Assembly (NCBI GenBank): GCA_036835325.1
Contig: DAITMF010000013.1
Span: 6,155 to 70,154 of the forward strand
From: CAMCHP01 sp036835325
GTDB taxonomy: Bacteria > Bacteroidota > Bacteroidia > Flavobacteriales_D > Sanyastnellaceae
DNA length: 64,000 nt
Direction of reading: 5' to 3'
Positions 1 through 8,237 of the stretch are shown here, in pieces. The position numbers were made by a program, and so were the translations under genes. The notes beneath the pieces are model-generated. The model searched no databases. It was not told the origin of the DNA and worked only from the letters and a program-made list of their open reading frames with translations. The stretch's first letter is position 1, and the number at the start of each line of letters is the position of its first letter.

Positions 1-217
1 GATTGGCGAAGAAAAAGATGATGACATTCAACAGAGCGCTAACGGTGAGAATTTTGTCTTTGAACAAGTCTGAACCCAAAAAGATTTCGTTAATAAAGTA
101 CTGAACAGACATGTTGTTGGCGATGGCCCAAATCAAAGCGATGGTGAAGAAGCCGGCGACATTGCCAATCATACCGATTATGAAGCCGCCAAGAAAGTTG
201 TCAAGCCGTTGCCTCAT
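1..217 (-). CDS. Membrane protein downstream of surE (partial)
   Basis: From an ATG at 217 the minus strand reads open for 72 codons to the window edge (starts MRQRLDNFLGGFIIGMIGN). Two strongly hydrophobic stretches, about residues 8-33 and 57-71, mark an integral membrane protein; the C-terminus is cut off by the window. The ATG overlaps the surE stop as ATGA, so its translation is probably coupled to surE. In many Bacteroidota genomes surE is followed by a small membrane protein and then lpxB; that is recalled neighbourhood knowledge, not visible here. No function can be assigned. Confidence 0.7.
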   Translation of the reverse strand, partial: MRQRLDNFLGGFIIGMIGNVAGFFTIALIWAIANNMSVQYFINEIFLGSDLFKDKILTVSALLNVIIFFFAN

Positions 218-993
218 AACTCCAAGTCCCATTGATTCAACTCACCGATGAGTTGGTGATTGGTCAAATCACACTGCGTGGGTACCACCGAAATGTAACC
301 GTTTTCCAAGGCCCATTCATCGGTATCTTCGCCTTTGTCAGGGTTGATAAACTTGCCAGACATCCAATAGTACTCGCCGCCCATGGGGTCAATGCGCTTG
401 TCAAATGCATCGGCCCAGTAGCCATTCGCCTGACGGCAGATTTTGATTCCTTTGAGTTCATCAACCGGCATCTTGGGAATGTTGACGTTCAAGCAGCTGC
501 CTTTCGGCATACCGTGTTCAATGACGCTTTTGGCCAATTTCGTTACGAATTTGCGTGACGGATTGAAATCGGCCAGGGCGCTGTGGTCAAGCAGCGAAAA
601 CCCGATGCTGGGAATTCCCTCCACAGCTCCTTCAACGGCGGCTGACATGGTGCCTGAATAAATCACATTGATCGATGAATTTGCACCGTGGTTAATGCCT
701 GATACAAGCAAGTCGGGCCGGCGGTCAAGTATGCGGTAAACGGCCAGTTTCACGCAGTCGACGGGAGTTCCGGTGCAGGCAAAAGCGCGCACTCCGGCAA
801 CGTCGAAGCCCACTTCGTTTACGCGAAGCACATCGCGAATGGTTACGGCGTGGCCCATGCCTGACTGAGCGCTATCGGGAGCTACCACAACAACATCACC
901 AAGGTGTACCATTTCTTCTACCAGAGTGCGTATTCCTCCGGCAAAGATGCCGTCGTCGTTGGTGACGAGAATGAGCGGACGTTTTGTTTCCAT
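214..993 (-). CDS. surE: 5'/3'-nucleotidase SurE
   Basis: SurE is a metal-dependent nucleoside monophosphate phosphatase of the cytoplasm. The 259-residue length is normal for the family. The N-terminal metal-binding motif is VTNDDG (Asp13, Asp14), followed by APDSAQSGMGHAVT near residues 38-50 and the second active-site block SGINHGANSSINVIYSGT near residues 98-115, with Asn and Ser ligands in place. The start is the ATG at 993, preceded by a TACCTTTG box. The stop overlaps the start of the next membrane-protein gene (ATGA), indicating an operon. Identification is secure from the motifs. Confidence 0.96.
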   Translation of the reverse strand: METKRPLILVTNDDGIFAGGIRTLVEEMVHLGDVVVVAPDSAQSGMGHAVTIRDVLRVNEVGFDVAGVRAFACTGTPVDCVKLAVYRILDRRPDLLVSGINHGANSSINVIYSGTMSAAVEGAVEGIPSIGFSLLDHSALADFNPSRKFVTKLAKSVIEHGMPKGSCLNVNIPKMPVDELKGIKICRQANGYWADAFDKRIDPMGGEYYWMSGKFINPDKGEDTDEWALENGYISVVPTQCDLTNHQLIGELNQWDLEL

Positions 994-1013
994 GCAAGTG
1001 TGCGTAAGCGTTT

Positions 1014-1021
1014 CAAAGGTA
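1014..1021 (-). promoter_or_regulatory. Bacteroidota -7 box upstream of surE
   Basis: TACCTTTG on the minus strand, 20 nt before the surE ATG, fits the Bacteroidota -7 consensus TAnnTTTG. A TTG lies about 17 nt further upstream as a possible -33 element. Confidence 0.5.
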
Positions 1022-1084
1022 AGGATTCCGATTCAACGCAACGATTGGTAAGCTGCAATGGCAAGGGTTTTGTAGTTTAGGTGT

Positions 1085-1687
1085 ATGAGACAAGGTTTGG
1101 TGGTCACCATCGTATGCGTGTTGCTGTCGTTTCAAGCGCTGGCTCAACCGGGCAATGCCATTCTCAGTTCATTTACTGTTCAGCAAATTGGCGACTTTGT
1201 ACGCGCTGATTTCGGCATTTTGGGCGGAGCTTCATGCTTCGGCGCCGAACTTCAACGCAGCACCGATGGCGAAAATTCTTGGGAAACCGTCGCCTCGATT
1301 TCAGGTGTTTGCGGCGGGTCAGAATTCACCGAGTACTACACGTTCAATGATTACACGCCACTTCACGGGGTGCAAAATGTTTACCGACTCGAACTGGGTG
1401 GCGTGGGCCGCACCTTAACACGCGAGGTGTTTTTTACTGTGCTCGATGATGGCATGTTGGTGTGGCCCAATCCGGTTCACGACCTGCTCAACATCCGTTG
1501 GGAAGGCCTCCCAACCAAACGCTACCGCGTAGTCATATCCGATTCACGCGGAGTTCTGGTTGAAGAGATTGAACGTGTTGGCAACACCATCAGCATCGAC
1601 CTATCGAGGCACCAATCGGGTGTGTACATCGTTTACCTGTTCGACGACACAAATCAATTGCTCAAGTCGCGACGCGTACTGCGTTAG
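1085..1687 (+). CDS. Secreted protein with T9SS type A sorting domain
   Basis: A 200-residue exported protein. Residues 1-20 form a signal peptide ending ALAQ. The central part (about 25-120) has no family I recognise; it contains paired cysteines (CFGAEL and GVCGG) and looks like a small beta-sandwich. Residues about 126-200 are a T9SS C-terminal sorting tail: WPNPVHDLLNIRW, then ISDSRGVLV, then QSGVYIVYLF and the basic end KSRRVLR. It would be exported by Sec, then moved over the outer membrane by T9SS and attached to the surface or released. It is transcribed divergently from surE. Confidence 0.85.
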   Translation: MRQGLVVTIVCVLLSFQALAQPGNAILSSFTVQQIGDFVRADFGILGGASCFGAELQRSTDGENSWETVASISGVCGGSEFTEYYTFNDYTPLHGVQNVYRLELGGVGRTLTREVFFTVLDDGMLVWPNPVHDLLNIRWEGLPTKRYRVVISDSRGVLVEEIERVGNTISIDLSRHQSGVYIVYLFDDTNQLLKSRRVLR

Positions 1688-1691
1688 GTGG

Positions 1692-1718
1692 CCATCCATC
1701 CCCATCCATCCAAAAAAA
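1692..1718 (+). repeat. CCATCCATCC mini-repeat with A7 tract
   Basis: Two CCATCCATCC units (1692-1701, 1702-1711) run directly into seven A residues. The element lies between the stop of the T9SS gene (1687) and the ATG of the next gene (1727). It belongs to a dispersed family described in the findings. Confidence 0.8.
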
Positions 1719-1726
1719 GAATACGA

Positions 1727-2326
1727 ATGCCTTTAGTGAACCCCACCTCAACGTCAATTCGTCAAGGCGACTCAGAGCTCGAAGCGCTTGTAAAACTCTA
1801 CGAAGAAACCCTCGGGTTTTGTCCGAACAGTGTGTTAACCATGTACCACAGGCCTGCTATTGCGTATGCCTTCATTGAGCTGAATAAGGCCGTGATGGAA
1901 AACAAAGGCAAGGTTACCAGCCATTTGAAGCGATTGGTGGGGTATGCAAGCAGTTACGCGACCGGATGCCGCTACTGCCAAGCGCACACCATTCGGGCGG
2001 CTGAACGTTATGGCGCTGAGGCGCGCCAACTGGCTGAAGTATGGGAGTTTGAAACGAGCGACGCCTTCACTGAAGCCGAGCGGGCTGCCTTAGCGTTTTC
2101 AATTGCTGCATCAAGCGTGCCCAACGCGGTTGATGAAACAATTCAGGCGCGTATGCGCGCGCAATGGGACGACGGCGAAATCGTTGAAATTCTGGGCGTT
2201 ATCGCTCTGTTTGGTTACCTCAACCGTTGGAACGACTCCATGGGCACCACCCTTGAAGCACCGGCCGAAGACTCAGGTACGACCTATCTTTCACAAAAAG
2301 GCTGGTCGCGCGGCAAGCACGTTTAA
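1727..2326 (+). CDS. Carboxymuconolactone decarboxylase / AhpD-like protein
   Basis: A 199-residue member of the CMD/AhpD-like alpha-helical fold. The redox or metal-binding motif GCRYCQAH (Cys81, Cys84, His87) is followed by the typical helix IRAAERYG. Such proteins act as alkylhydroperoxidase-like reductases or small-molecule decarboxylases; the substrate cannot be told from sequence. The frame extends to a GTG at 1688, directly after the upstream stop, but that extension encodes only the CCAT repeat (HPHPSKK). The ATG at 1727, giving MPLVNPTS, matches the usual family N-terminus, so I place the start there. It converges on the HerA-like gene with a 10-nt gap. Confidence 0.85.
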   Translation: MPLVNPTSTSIRQGDSELEALVKLYEETLGFCPNSVLTMYHRPAIAYAFIELNKAVMENKGKVTSHLKRLVGYASSYATGCRYCQAHTIRAAERYGAEARQLAEVWEFETSDAFTEAERAALAFSIAASSVPNAVDETIQARMRAQWDDGEIVEILGVIALFGYLNRWNDSMGTTLEAPAEDSGTTYLSQKGWSRGKHV

Positions 2327-2336
2327 GCGAAATGGT

Positions 2337-3911
2337 TTAAAACCAGCCCGATTTTTTCGACTTGCGGCTTGAAGAGCCACCAATGCCGAGTACTCCGAGC
2401 AGACCGCGGGTGAGTTCGCGCGCCACTGTGCGTCCAATTTGGCGGGTGGTGGTATTGTTGAGCACCTTCTCAACCGTGCTTTTCTCACGGCGGCCGGATG
2501 CACTCCGCGCAGGCGCTTCTTGCTGCTGCTTGAGTTCTTCTTGCTTGGCCGTTTCGTGAGCGGCCTCGATTTTCCCGTTGAGGATTTCGTAGGCACTTTC
2601 TCGGTTGATGTCTTGGCTGTATTTTTTCACCATGGGTGACGATGCCAGAATCTGAGCAATTTCGACGTCGGTGAGAATGTCCATGCGCGATTGAGGCGCT
2701 CGCAGCAAGGTGTGCACCAAAGGCGTCGGAATGCCTTTTTCGTTCAATGCAGTTACAAAGGCTTCGCCTATTCCCAGCGAAGTCAAGACTTCATCAACCT
2801 TGTAATAGGGCGTAATTGGGAAGTTTTCGGCGGCCAGTTTGATCGCCTTTCGGTCTTTCGCGGTGAATGCCCTGAGCGAGTGTTGCACCTTCAAACCCAA
2901 CTGGCTGAGAACCGCATCAGGCACATCTGATGGCACTTGAGTTACAAAGAACAGCCCAATACCTTTTGATCGAATCAGCTTCACCATGGTCTCGATTTGG
3001 TCGAGAAGGGGTTTGCTGGCGTTTTGAAACACCAAGTGTGCTTCGTCGATGAAAATGACCAATTTGGGTGCATCGCTGTCGCCTTCTTCGGGGAAGGATG
3101 CGTAAATCTCGGCCAGCAATTGGAGCATGAACGAGGAGAAGAGCTTGGGCTTGTCTTGCACGTCATCCAAACGGATGATGTTGACCACCCCGCGGCCTTG
3201 CGCATCAATGCGGCAGAGGTCAGCCACTTCAAACGACGGTTCGCCGAAGTAGGAGTCGGCGCCTTGCTGTTCGAGCTCGATGATTTTCCGAAGTATGGTG
3301 CCTGCCGATGTAGGTGCAATGCGGCCGTAGTCGGCTTCGATTTCTGACTTTCCTTCGTTGGTAAGGTATTGAAGGGCCTTTTTGAGGTCATCCAAGTCAA
3401 GAAGTGGGAGCGATTTATCATCGCAGTATTTGAACACCAACGCCAGCACGCCTTGTTGACTTTCATTAAGGTCCATGATTTTGGAAAGCAAAAGCGGCCC
3501 AAATTCGGTGGGCGTTGCGCGCAAGCGCGCACCATTTTTCCCGGTCAGCGAAAGCAGGTCAACCGGACTGTCGCCGGCGGTGAATTCCAAGCCTATGCGT
3601 GCATGGCGCTCATCGATTTTGGGGTGACCTGTGGCGGCCTTTGCAATGCCACTGAGGTCGCCTTTGATGTCCATCAAAAGTGATGGGATTGACTTTGCCG
3701 AGAGTTGTTCAGCGATGATTTGAAGCGTTTTTGTTTTGCCTGAACCGGTTGAGCCGGCGATCAAACCGTGCCGGTTAAGGGTTTTGAGGGGGACTTTAAC
3801 AAAGCTGCCGGTTTGGCATTCTCCGTTGAGCATAGCGCCTCCCAAGACGATGTAGTCACCTTTAAAAGTATATCCTTTCTCAATGTCGGCCTTAAACGCT
3901 TCGGTGTTCAT
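2337..3911 (-). CDS. HerA-like ATPase (DUF853 family)
   Basis: A 524-residue P-loop ATPase of the HerA/FtsK-related DUF853 family. Walker A is GSTGSGKT (Lys59) and Walker B is LVIFIDEAHLVF (Asp289-Glu290). Downstream are SKGIGLFFVTQVPSDVP, a sensor-like block, and TPLVHTLLRAP, typical for the family. The C-terminal 75 residues are low in complexity, with Glu/Gln and a basic SSSRKSKKSGWF end. Family members are often called helicases but the cellular role is not established. The frame runs 11 codons further upstream, but the ATG at 3911 (MNTEAFKADIEKG) fits the family start. Confidence 0.88.
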   Translation of the reverse strand: MNTEAFKADIEKGYTFKGDYIVLGGAMLNGECQTGSFVKVPLKTLNRHGLIAGSTGSGKTKTLQIIAEQLSAKSIPSLLMDIKGDLSGIAKAATGHPKIDERHARIGLEFTAGDSPVDLLSLTGKNGARLRATPTEFGPLLLSKIMDLNESQQGVLALVFKYCDDKSLPLLDLDDLKKALQYLTNEGKSEIEADYGRIAPTSAGTILRKIIELEQQGADSYFGEPSFEVADLCRIDAQGRGVVNIIRLDDVQDKPKLFSSFMLQLLAEIYASFPEEGDSDAPKLVIFIDEAHLVFQNASKPLLDQIETMVKLIRSKGIGLFFVTQVPSDVPDAVLSQLGLKVQHSLRAFTAKDRKAIKLAAENFPITPYYKVDEVLTSLGIGEAFVTALNEKGIPTPLVHTLLRAPQSRMDILTDVEIAQILASSPMVKKYSQDINRESAYEILNGKIEAAHETAKQEELKQQQEAPARSASGRREKSTVEKVLNNTTTRQIGRTVARELTRGLLGVLGIGGSSSRKSKKSGWF

Positions 3912-4003
3912 GGTAAAGCAGGTGTTGGAGTGTATATGTTGCAAGTTTAGCCACTTTTGGCCAATGGCGAGTAGGTTTTACACGGAGTTGCTCATCCATC
4001 CCA

Positions 4004-4038
4004 ATAAAAAAAGCGAAGCATAAACATGCCCCGCTTTT
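4004..4038 (-). terminator. Intrinsic terminator after the DUF2892 gene
   Basis: On the minus strand a hairpin pairs AAAAGCG with CGCTTTT, with an inner GCAT/ATGC pair around a TTTA loop, followed by a run of T residues. It ends the Crp/Fnr - small protein - DUF2892 transcript. Confidence 0.75.
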
Positions 4039-4057
4039 GGATGAATCAACGTTTTTC

Positions 4058-4270
4058 TCAGCCCTTCGGCTTCACTTTGCAAGTGCTCAGCCCGAAAGGT
4101 GCGTAGAGCGGACAAAAACTCACGAAGCTTGTTAGTACGAAAACACCGGCGAGCACGAGCAGAACAATGCCAAGGGTGCCGCTAACAATTCCTCCGAGGT
4201 AGAGACCGGCAATGATCGCCGCAATAATTACCCGCACAATGCGGTCAAGAGAGCCCATATTCTTTTTCAT
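4058..4270 (-). CDS. DUF2892 (YgaP-type) inner membrane protein
   Basis: A 70-residue membrane protein of the DUF2892 family, the transmembrane part of YgaP-like proteins. It has the N-terminal MGSLDRIVRVIIAAII, two hydrophobic helices (about 12-30 and 33-52) and the conserved end FCPLYAPFGLSTC with two cysteines. It stands alone here, without a rhodanese domain. It is the last gene of a minus-strand unit with a Crp/Fnr regulator and a 31-residue membrane peptide. Genes of this family often accompany Crp/Fnr regulators and persulfide-handling enzymes; a role in sulfur or redox stress is inference. Confidence 0.85.
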   Translation of the reverse strand: MKKNMGSLDRIVRVIIAAIIAGLYLGGIVSGTLGIVLLVLAGVFVLTSFVSFCPLYAPFGLSTCKVKPKG

Positions 4271-4281
4271 GGCGTAAGGAT

Positions 4282-4377
4282 TTAAGTGAATACTCGTTCA
4301 AGCAACAAGACGATTGCAGTCACCATGCCAATGCACACGAGGCAAACCAAGGCGAACTTTAGAATCTTTTTTCCCAT
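4282..4377 (-). CDS. Predicted 31-residue single-pass membrane protein
   Basis: A short open frame on the minus strand encodes MGKKILKFALVCLVCIGM and continues VTAIVLLLERVFT. It has a basic N-terminus and one long hydrophobic helix (about residues 6-26), as expected of a single-pass membrane miniprotein. It sits 49 nt after the Crp/Fnr stop and 11 nt before the DUF2892 start, in the same direction, inside an otherwise gap-free operon. No Shine-Dalgarno is visible, which is normal for this phylum. I do not recognise a family. Support rests on position and composition alone. Confidence 0.5.
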   Translation of the reverse strand: MGKKILKFALVCLVCIGMVTAIVLLLERVFT

Positions 4378-4426
4378 TACTTGAAGCAAAGTTGGGCCTA
4401 TTGAGCGTGAAAAGCAGTGACCACCG

Positions 4427-5047
4427 TCACCGCTTTGGCAATTCGATTGACGAACTGTGCTGAATCACTTTGCCTTCGATTTCGAGTTTCTTCATTACGC
4501 GGCTGATGACTTCACGCGCTGTTCCAAGGTCATTGGCGATTTGTCGGTGCGATATGCGCAATGGATTTTGATCAAGGAGAGCAGTTTTTTCGAGCAAGTA
4601 ATCGTACAAACGTTTGTCCATGCGATTGAGCAATATGTCATGAATGGTCTCCAGCAATTCTTCATAGCGCTGGTTGTACTGCTTGAAAAAAAGCACATTC
4701 AATTCGGGCGATTTCTGCATCCACTTGGCAATCTCGCTCGCGGGCAGCAAGAGGGCATGGGTGGTTTCTTCGGTCGCCGCGTATACGTTACTTGCGCTGG
4801 AGTTAAGTGCAGAGTGAAACGACATTACGCAGCTTTCACCCGGCCGAATGTAATACAGCAGCAATTCGCGGTCATCGTACCGCTTGAACACCTTGATGCT
4901 GCCTTCGAGCACAATAGGAACGACTTTTACGAATTGGCCTTCGCGCAAAATCTCTTCGTACGCCGAAAGGGTAACTTCAATGGCCGAAGCCTCCACATCT
5001 CGGGCGATGCCAGGCGGTAAAAAGGAGAGGGCTTCTTGGGCAGTCAT
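4427..5047 (-). CDS. Crp/Fnr family transcriptional regulator
   Basis: A 206-residue regulator. Residues about 15-125 form a cyclic-nucleotide-binding-like beta-barrel (EGSIKVFKRYDDRELLLYYI, then PGESCVMSF). Residues about 150-205 form the Crp-type helix-turn-helix, with recognition region HRQIANDLGTAREVISRVMK. It lacks the cysteine cluster of oxygen-sensing FNR, so the signal is unknown. It is the first gene of a minus-strand unit with a 31-residue membrane peptide and DUF2892. A TACCTTTT sequence at 5071-5078 on the minus strand is a weak -7 candidate. Confidence 0.92.
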   Translation of the reverse strand: MTAQEALSFLPPGIARDVEASAIEVTLSAYEEILREGQFVKVVPIVLEGSIKVFKRYDDRELLLYYIRPGESCVMSFHSALNSSASNVYAATEETTHALLLPASEIAKWMQKSPELNVLFFKQYNQRYEELLETIHDILLNRMDKRLYDYLLEKTALLDQNPLRISHRQIANDLGTAREVISRVMKKLEIEGKVIQHSSSIELPKR

Positions 5048-5156
5048 GGCGACTTGGTGGATTGATGTGGAAAAGGTAAAGCTTTGAAATTAAACCTGAA
5101 CCTCCTTACAAAGTCAAACACGAACGGCCTAGATTACGCTCAGAATCAATACTTTT

Positions 5157-6725
5157 ATGGAAAATAGAACTGTGATGGGAAAAATAAAGTACGGATTGAC
5201 CGCATTGGCCTTGGCATCGGGCACTGCGCTATTGGCCCAAATGCAATGGTCGGTTGACGTTGCGCCCATTCTCTATCAGCACTGCACCGTATGCCACCAC
5301 GAAGGGGGCATTGGTCCGTTTTCCCTGATGACCTATCCGCAAGCTGCCGTCATGGGGCCCTTATTGTCAGCCGCTGCAGATGCGGGTACCATGCCGCCAT
5401 GGCCCCCTGATACCGAATACAGCAACTTTGCGCACGAGCGCATACTTTCAGCCGATGAGAAAGCAGCCTTGGCAGCATGGGTCAGTGAAGGAATACCCGA
5501 AGGAGACCCCTCACTTGCACCACCGCCGCCGGTTTACCTCAGCGACGGTTTCATTTCGGCAATACCTGACCTTGAATTGGTCATGGAGCCGCACACCAGT
5601 GCCGCCACACCTTTCAATGATGATTACAGCTGCTTTTCGATACCCACAGGATTGCTTCAGAATAAGAAACTGAGGGCATTTGAAGTAATCCCCGGCAACC
5701 CTGAGATTGTGCACCACGCCTTGGTTTTCCTTGATGAAAGCGGCAATTACCAAACCAATACCAATGGGTTTTGCATGGGTCCCGGCGACGGCTTGCTCGG
5801 CGGTTACACACCCGGAGCACTCCCTATTGTATTTCCAAGCAACGGCACCAACTTCAACTTGGGGGTTTCAGTGCCTGCGGGGTCAAATATTGTATTGGCC
5901 ATGCACTACCCGCACGGCAGCGCGGGTGAAGTTGACCAAACTCGGGTGCGTTTGTGGTTTTACGATGATGCGGTATCAATTCGCGAAGTCACCACCGCTG
6001 CCGTAATCCAGAACTGGAGCTTTGCGTTGCCGCCAAACCAAGAAACACCGGTGAGCGCTTCGTTTAGTGGTGTTCCGGTTGATATGTCACTGTTGAGCGT
6101 TTTTCCGCACATGCACTTGCTCGGCAAGAGCATTGAGAGTTTTGCTACCCCGCCGGTTGGTGATGACATTCCGCTGATTCGCATCAACCGGTGGGATTTC
6201 CATTGGCAGTCGTTCTACAGCTTCGAGAGCCTCGTTAGGCTCCCGGCCGGGAGCACCATTTACGGTAACGGCGTATTTGACAACACGGCCTCAAACCCCA
6301 ACAACCCCAGCAATCCTCCGCAGTGGGTGGGGCCGGGCGAAGGCACAAACGATGAAATGTTCATGATTTACTTCCAGTACTTGCCTTACCAACAAGGCGA
6401 TGAATTGGTTGACCTTGAGCCGCTTATTCAAATGCCCACCACGGTTGAATCGATCGGCTCGAAGACGTCTGAATCGCGGCTTGCCGTGGCGCCTAATCCG
6501 GCGAGCGACCAAATCTGGTTCAGCTACTCTGCTAGCGGAGGCGAGCGGGTAGGGGTGTACATCTACGATGCATCGGGCCGTTTGGTAAACCGCTTGGTCG
6601 ATGGTGCGGTTCAAAATGGTGAGCAACGCATCGCCTACCCGGTCAATGATCTGGCGCCCGGTATCTACGTGGCCTCAGCACGCTTTGGAGAGCGTTTGGA
6701 GTCTGTGCGTTTCGTAGTGCAGTAA
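5157..6725 (+). CDS. Secreted cytochrome c / copper type II monooxygenase-like fusion with T9SS tail
   Basis: A 522-residue exported protein in three parts. After a signal peptide (cleavage near ALLAQ, residue 28) comes a c-type haem site CTVCHH (43-48) with the downstream Met/Trp block MPPWPPD (79-85). Residues about 140-430 resemble the two-domain copper monooxygenases of the PHM/DBH type: HHALVF (His186-His187), LAMHYPHG (His250, His253) and FPHMHLLGK (His318, Met319, His320). Residues about 445-522 are a T9SS sorting tail (VAPNPASDQIWFSY ... LAPGIYVASA). It would act outside the cell, perhaps with the haem passing electrons to copper. Translation may start at Met1 or Met7; Met7 gives the more typical signal peptide. 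Confidence 0.82.
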   Translation: MENRTVMGKIKYGLTALALASGTALLAQMQWSVDVAPILYQHCTVCHHEGGIGPFSLMTYPQAAVMGPLLSAAADAGTMPPWPPDTEYSNFAHERILSADEKAALAAWVSEGIPEGDPSLAPPPPVYLSDGFISAIPDLELVMEPHTSAATPFNDDYSCFSIPTGLLQNKKLRAFEVIPGNPEIVHHALVFLDESGNYQTNTNGFCMGPGDGLLGGYTPGALPIVFPSNGTNFNLGVSVPAGSNIVLAMHYPHGSAGEVDQTRVRLWFYDDAVSIREVTTAAVIQNWSFALPPNQETPVSASFSGVPVDMSLLSVFPHMHLLGKSIESFATPPVGDDIPLIRINRWDFHWQSFYSFESLVRLPAGSTIYGNGVFDNTASNPNNPSNPPQWVGPGEGTNDEMFMIYFQYLPYQQGDELVDLEPLIQMPTTVESIGSKTSESRLAVAPNPASDQIWFSYSASGGERVGVYIYDASGRLVNRLVDGAVQNGEQRIAYPVNDLAPGIYVASARFGERLESVRFVVQ

Positions 6726-6754
6726 GTCACTTCGGGTTTGGTAACTTGGCCGCA

Positions 6755-8194
6755 ATGTTCAAACGGCCGTTGACTTGCATTGTACTCCTCTTTGTTGTGC
6801 GCTTAATTGGCATCACCAATCCGCCGCTTGAAGTCGGGCACAATTGGCGGCAAACCACCGTTATGATGGTGGCGCGCAACTTTTACGAAGGCGGCCTTGA
6901 CCTGCTTCATCCGCGTGTGGATATGGCAGGCGAACTCAGCGGAATTACAGGAATGGAGTTCCCACTTCTCAATGCCCTCATTGCCTTGGCCGGATTCGTT
7001 TTCGGATTTGACGCGGGGTGGGGTAGACTCATTAACCTCCTTGTGAGCAGTTGGGGCCTTTGGATGTTCTACCGGCTCGTTCGGCGATTTCATACCGAGC
7101 GATTGGCAATGTTTGCTGCGGTGCTTTTGGGCAGCTCCATTTGGTTTGATTTCTCGCGTAAAATCATGCCCGACACCTTCGCCATGTCGTTCATGATTGG
7201 CGCGTTGTACTTCGGGGCAGCCTACATGGCCCATTCAGAGGTGCGCACGCGCAGGCGCAATTTGCTCGCGTTTGGCGCATTGCTTTTGATCGCCGGTCTG
7301 TCGAAACTACCGGTTGTGTACGCCGTTCCGCTGCTCGGCCTGATTGCTCTGGCGCCCGAAAGCAATCGCAATCGTCTGCTACCGCTTGCCGCAGTAGGTG
7401 CAATGGTCGCCTTGCCCATTTTTTGGTGGTACTTCATTTGGGTGCCTCACTTGAATGAAACCTACGGCTATACCCATTTTTTTATGGGTGTTGGATGGAT
7501 GAGGGGGATGGATGAACTGGCGGTTGATTTCCACGGAACCTTGCGCCAGTTTTACGATGCACCGCTCAAGTACACCGGTTTTATAGCTGCGCTGGGCGGA
7601 TGGTTGTGGTCGCTAAAATCCCGAGATCGCCGCGTTTGGATGCCAGCGACCTTGCTCTTGGCGTGCTTCGTGGTGATCATGATCAAATCGGGCAACAACT
7701 TCCCGAGGCACAACTATTACATGGTGCCTTTTGCACCGGTGATGGCTTGGTTGGCTGCTTACGGCATCGCACAGGTGGCGAATCGCCGCATTGCCCTTGC
7801 ACTTGTGGGCATAGTCGTCGTTGAAGGCATTGCCAACCAGCAGCACGCTTTTTTTCTACGCACCGACCAAACCGCTCTGGTTCAACTCGAGGCCGACCTC
7901 AACACGGTCTCTGCGCAAAATTCTCGCATCGCCATCAACAGCGGTCTGTACCCGACGCCGATGTATTTTGCCCACCGCAAGGGGTGGATATGCACAAACG
8001 ATCAACTGAGTCATCCGAATTTTCGCGATTCGCTCGCTGCGCTCGGATGCGCAGAGGTAGTCATCCTTAAAAACCGCTTCGGAAGCTACACCGAGCTGCC
8101 CCTTGAAGTGATCACAGACACGGATGATTGGACGATCTACCGCATGGAGACCGACCATCCATCCACCCATCCATCCCCCAAAAAAACAGATTGA
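6755..8194 (+). CDS. GT-C family glycosyltransferase (ArnT/PMT-like)
   Basis: A 479-residue polytopic membrane protein with about 9-11 hydrophobic helices and the N-terminal loop PPLEVGHNWRQTTV, typical of family 39-like transferases that use lipid-linked sugars and act on the periplasmic side. A second loop motif is FDFSRKIMPDTFAMSF. The acceptor is unknown. The frame opens at a TTG (6746), but the ATG at 6755 (MFKRPLTCIVLL) is more plausible. The C-terminus, DHPSTHPSPKKTD, is encoded by the CCAT repeat at 8155-8187 and looks like a late addition. It lies 29 nt after the copper monooxygenase gene. Confidence 0.8.
   Translation: MFKRPLTCIVLLFVVRLIGITNPPLEVGHNWRQTTVMMVARNFYEGGLDLLHPRVDMAGELSGITGMEFPLLNALIALAGFVFGFDAGWGRLINLLVSSWGLWMFYRLVRRFHTERLAMFAAVLLGSSIWFDFSRKIMPDTFAMSFMIGALYFGAAYMAHSEVRTRRRNLLAFGALLLIAGLSKLPVVYAVPLLGLIALAPESNRNRLLPLAAVGAMVALPIFWWYFIWVPHLNETYGYTHFFMGVGWMRGMDELAVDFHGTLRQFYDAPLKYTGFIAALGGWLWSLKSRDRRVWMPATLLLACFVVIMIKSGNNFPRHNYYMVPFAPVMAWLAAYGIAQVANRRIALALVGIVVVEGIANQQHAFFLRTDQTALVQLEADLNTVSAQNSRIAINSGLYPTPMYFAHRKGWICTNDQLSHPNFRDSLAALGCAEVVILKNRFGSYTELPLEVITDTDDWTIYRMETDHPSTHPSPKKTD
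8155..8187 (+). repeat. CCATCCATCC mini-repeat with A7 tract, in coding sequence
   Basis: Two CCATCCATCC units (8155-8164, 8167-8176) followed by CCC and seven A residues form the last codons of the glycosyltransferase gene (HPSTHPSPKK). It has the same layout as the copy at 1692-1718. Confidence 0.8.
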
Positions 8195-8202
8195 ACCCTG
8201 TG

Positions 8203-8210
8203 TAAGTTTG
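8203..8210 (+). promoter_or_regulatory. -7 box of the amidohydrolase gene
   Basis: TAAGTTTG, 27 nt before the ATG at 8238, matches TAnnTTTG. Confidence 0.5.
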
Positions 8211-8237
8211 TATCTTGGCCCAACCAAAATCGTTTGA

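Noticed and set aside
1692..1718. CRISPR-like or transposon-end reading of the CCAT repeats
   Set aside because: Units are 4 nt, lie singly at scattered loci and have no spacers, inverted ends or target duplications.
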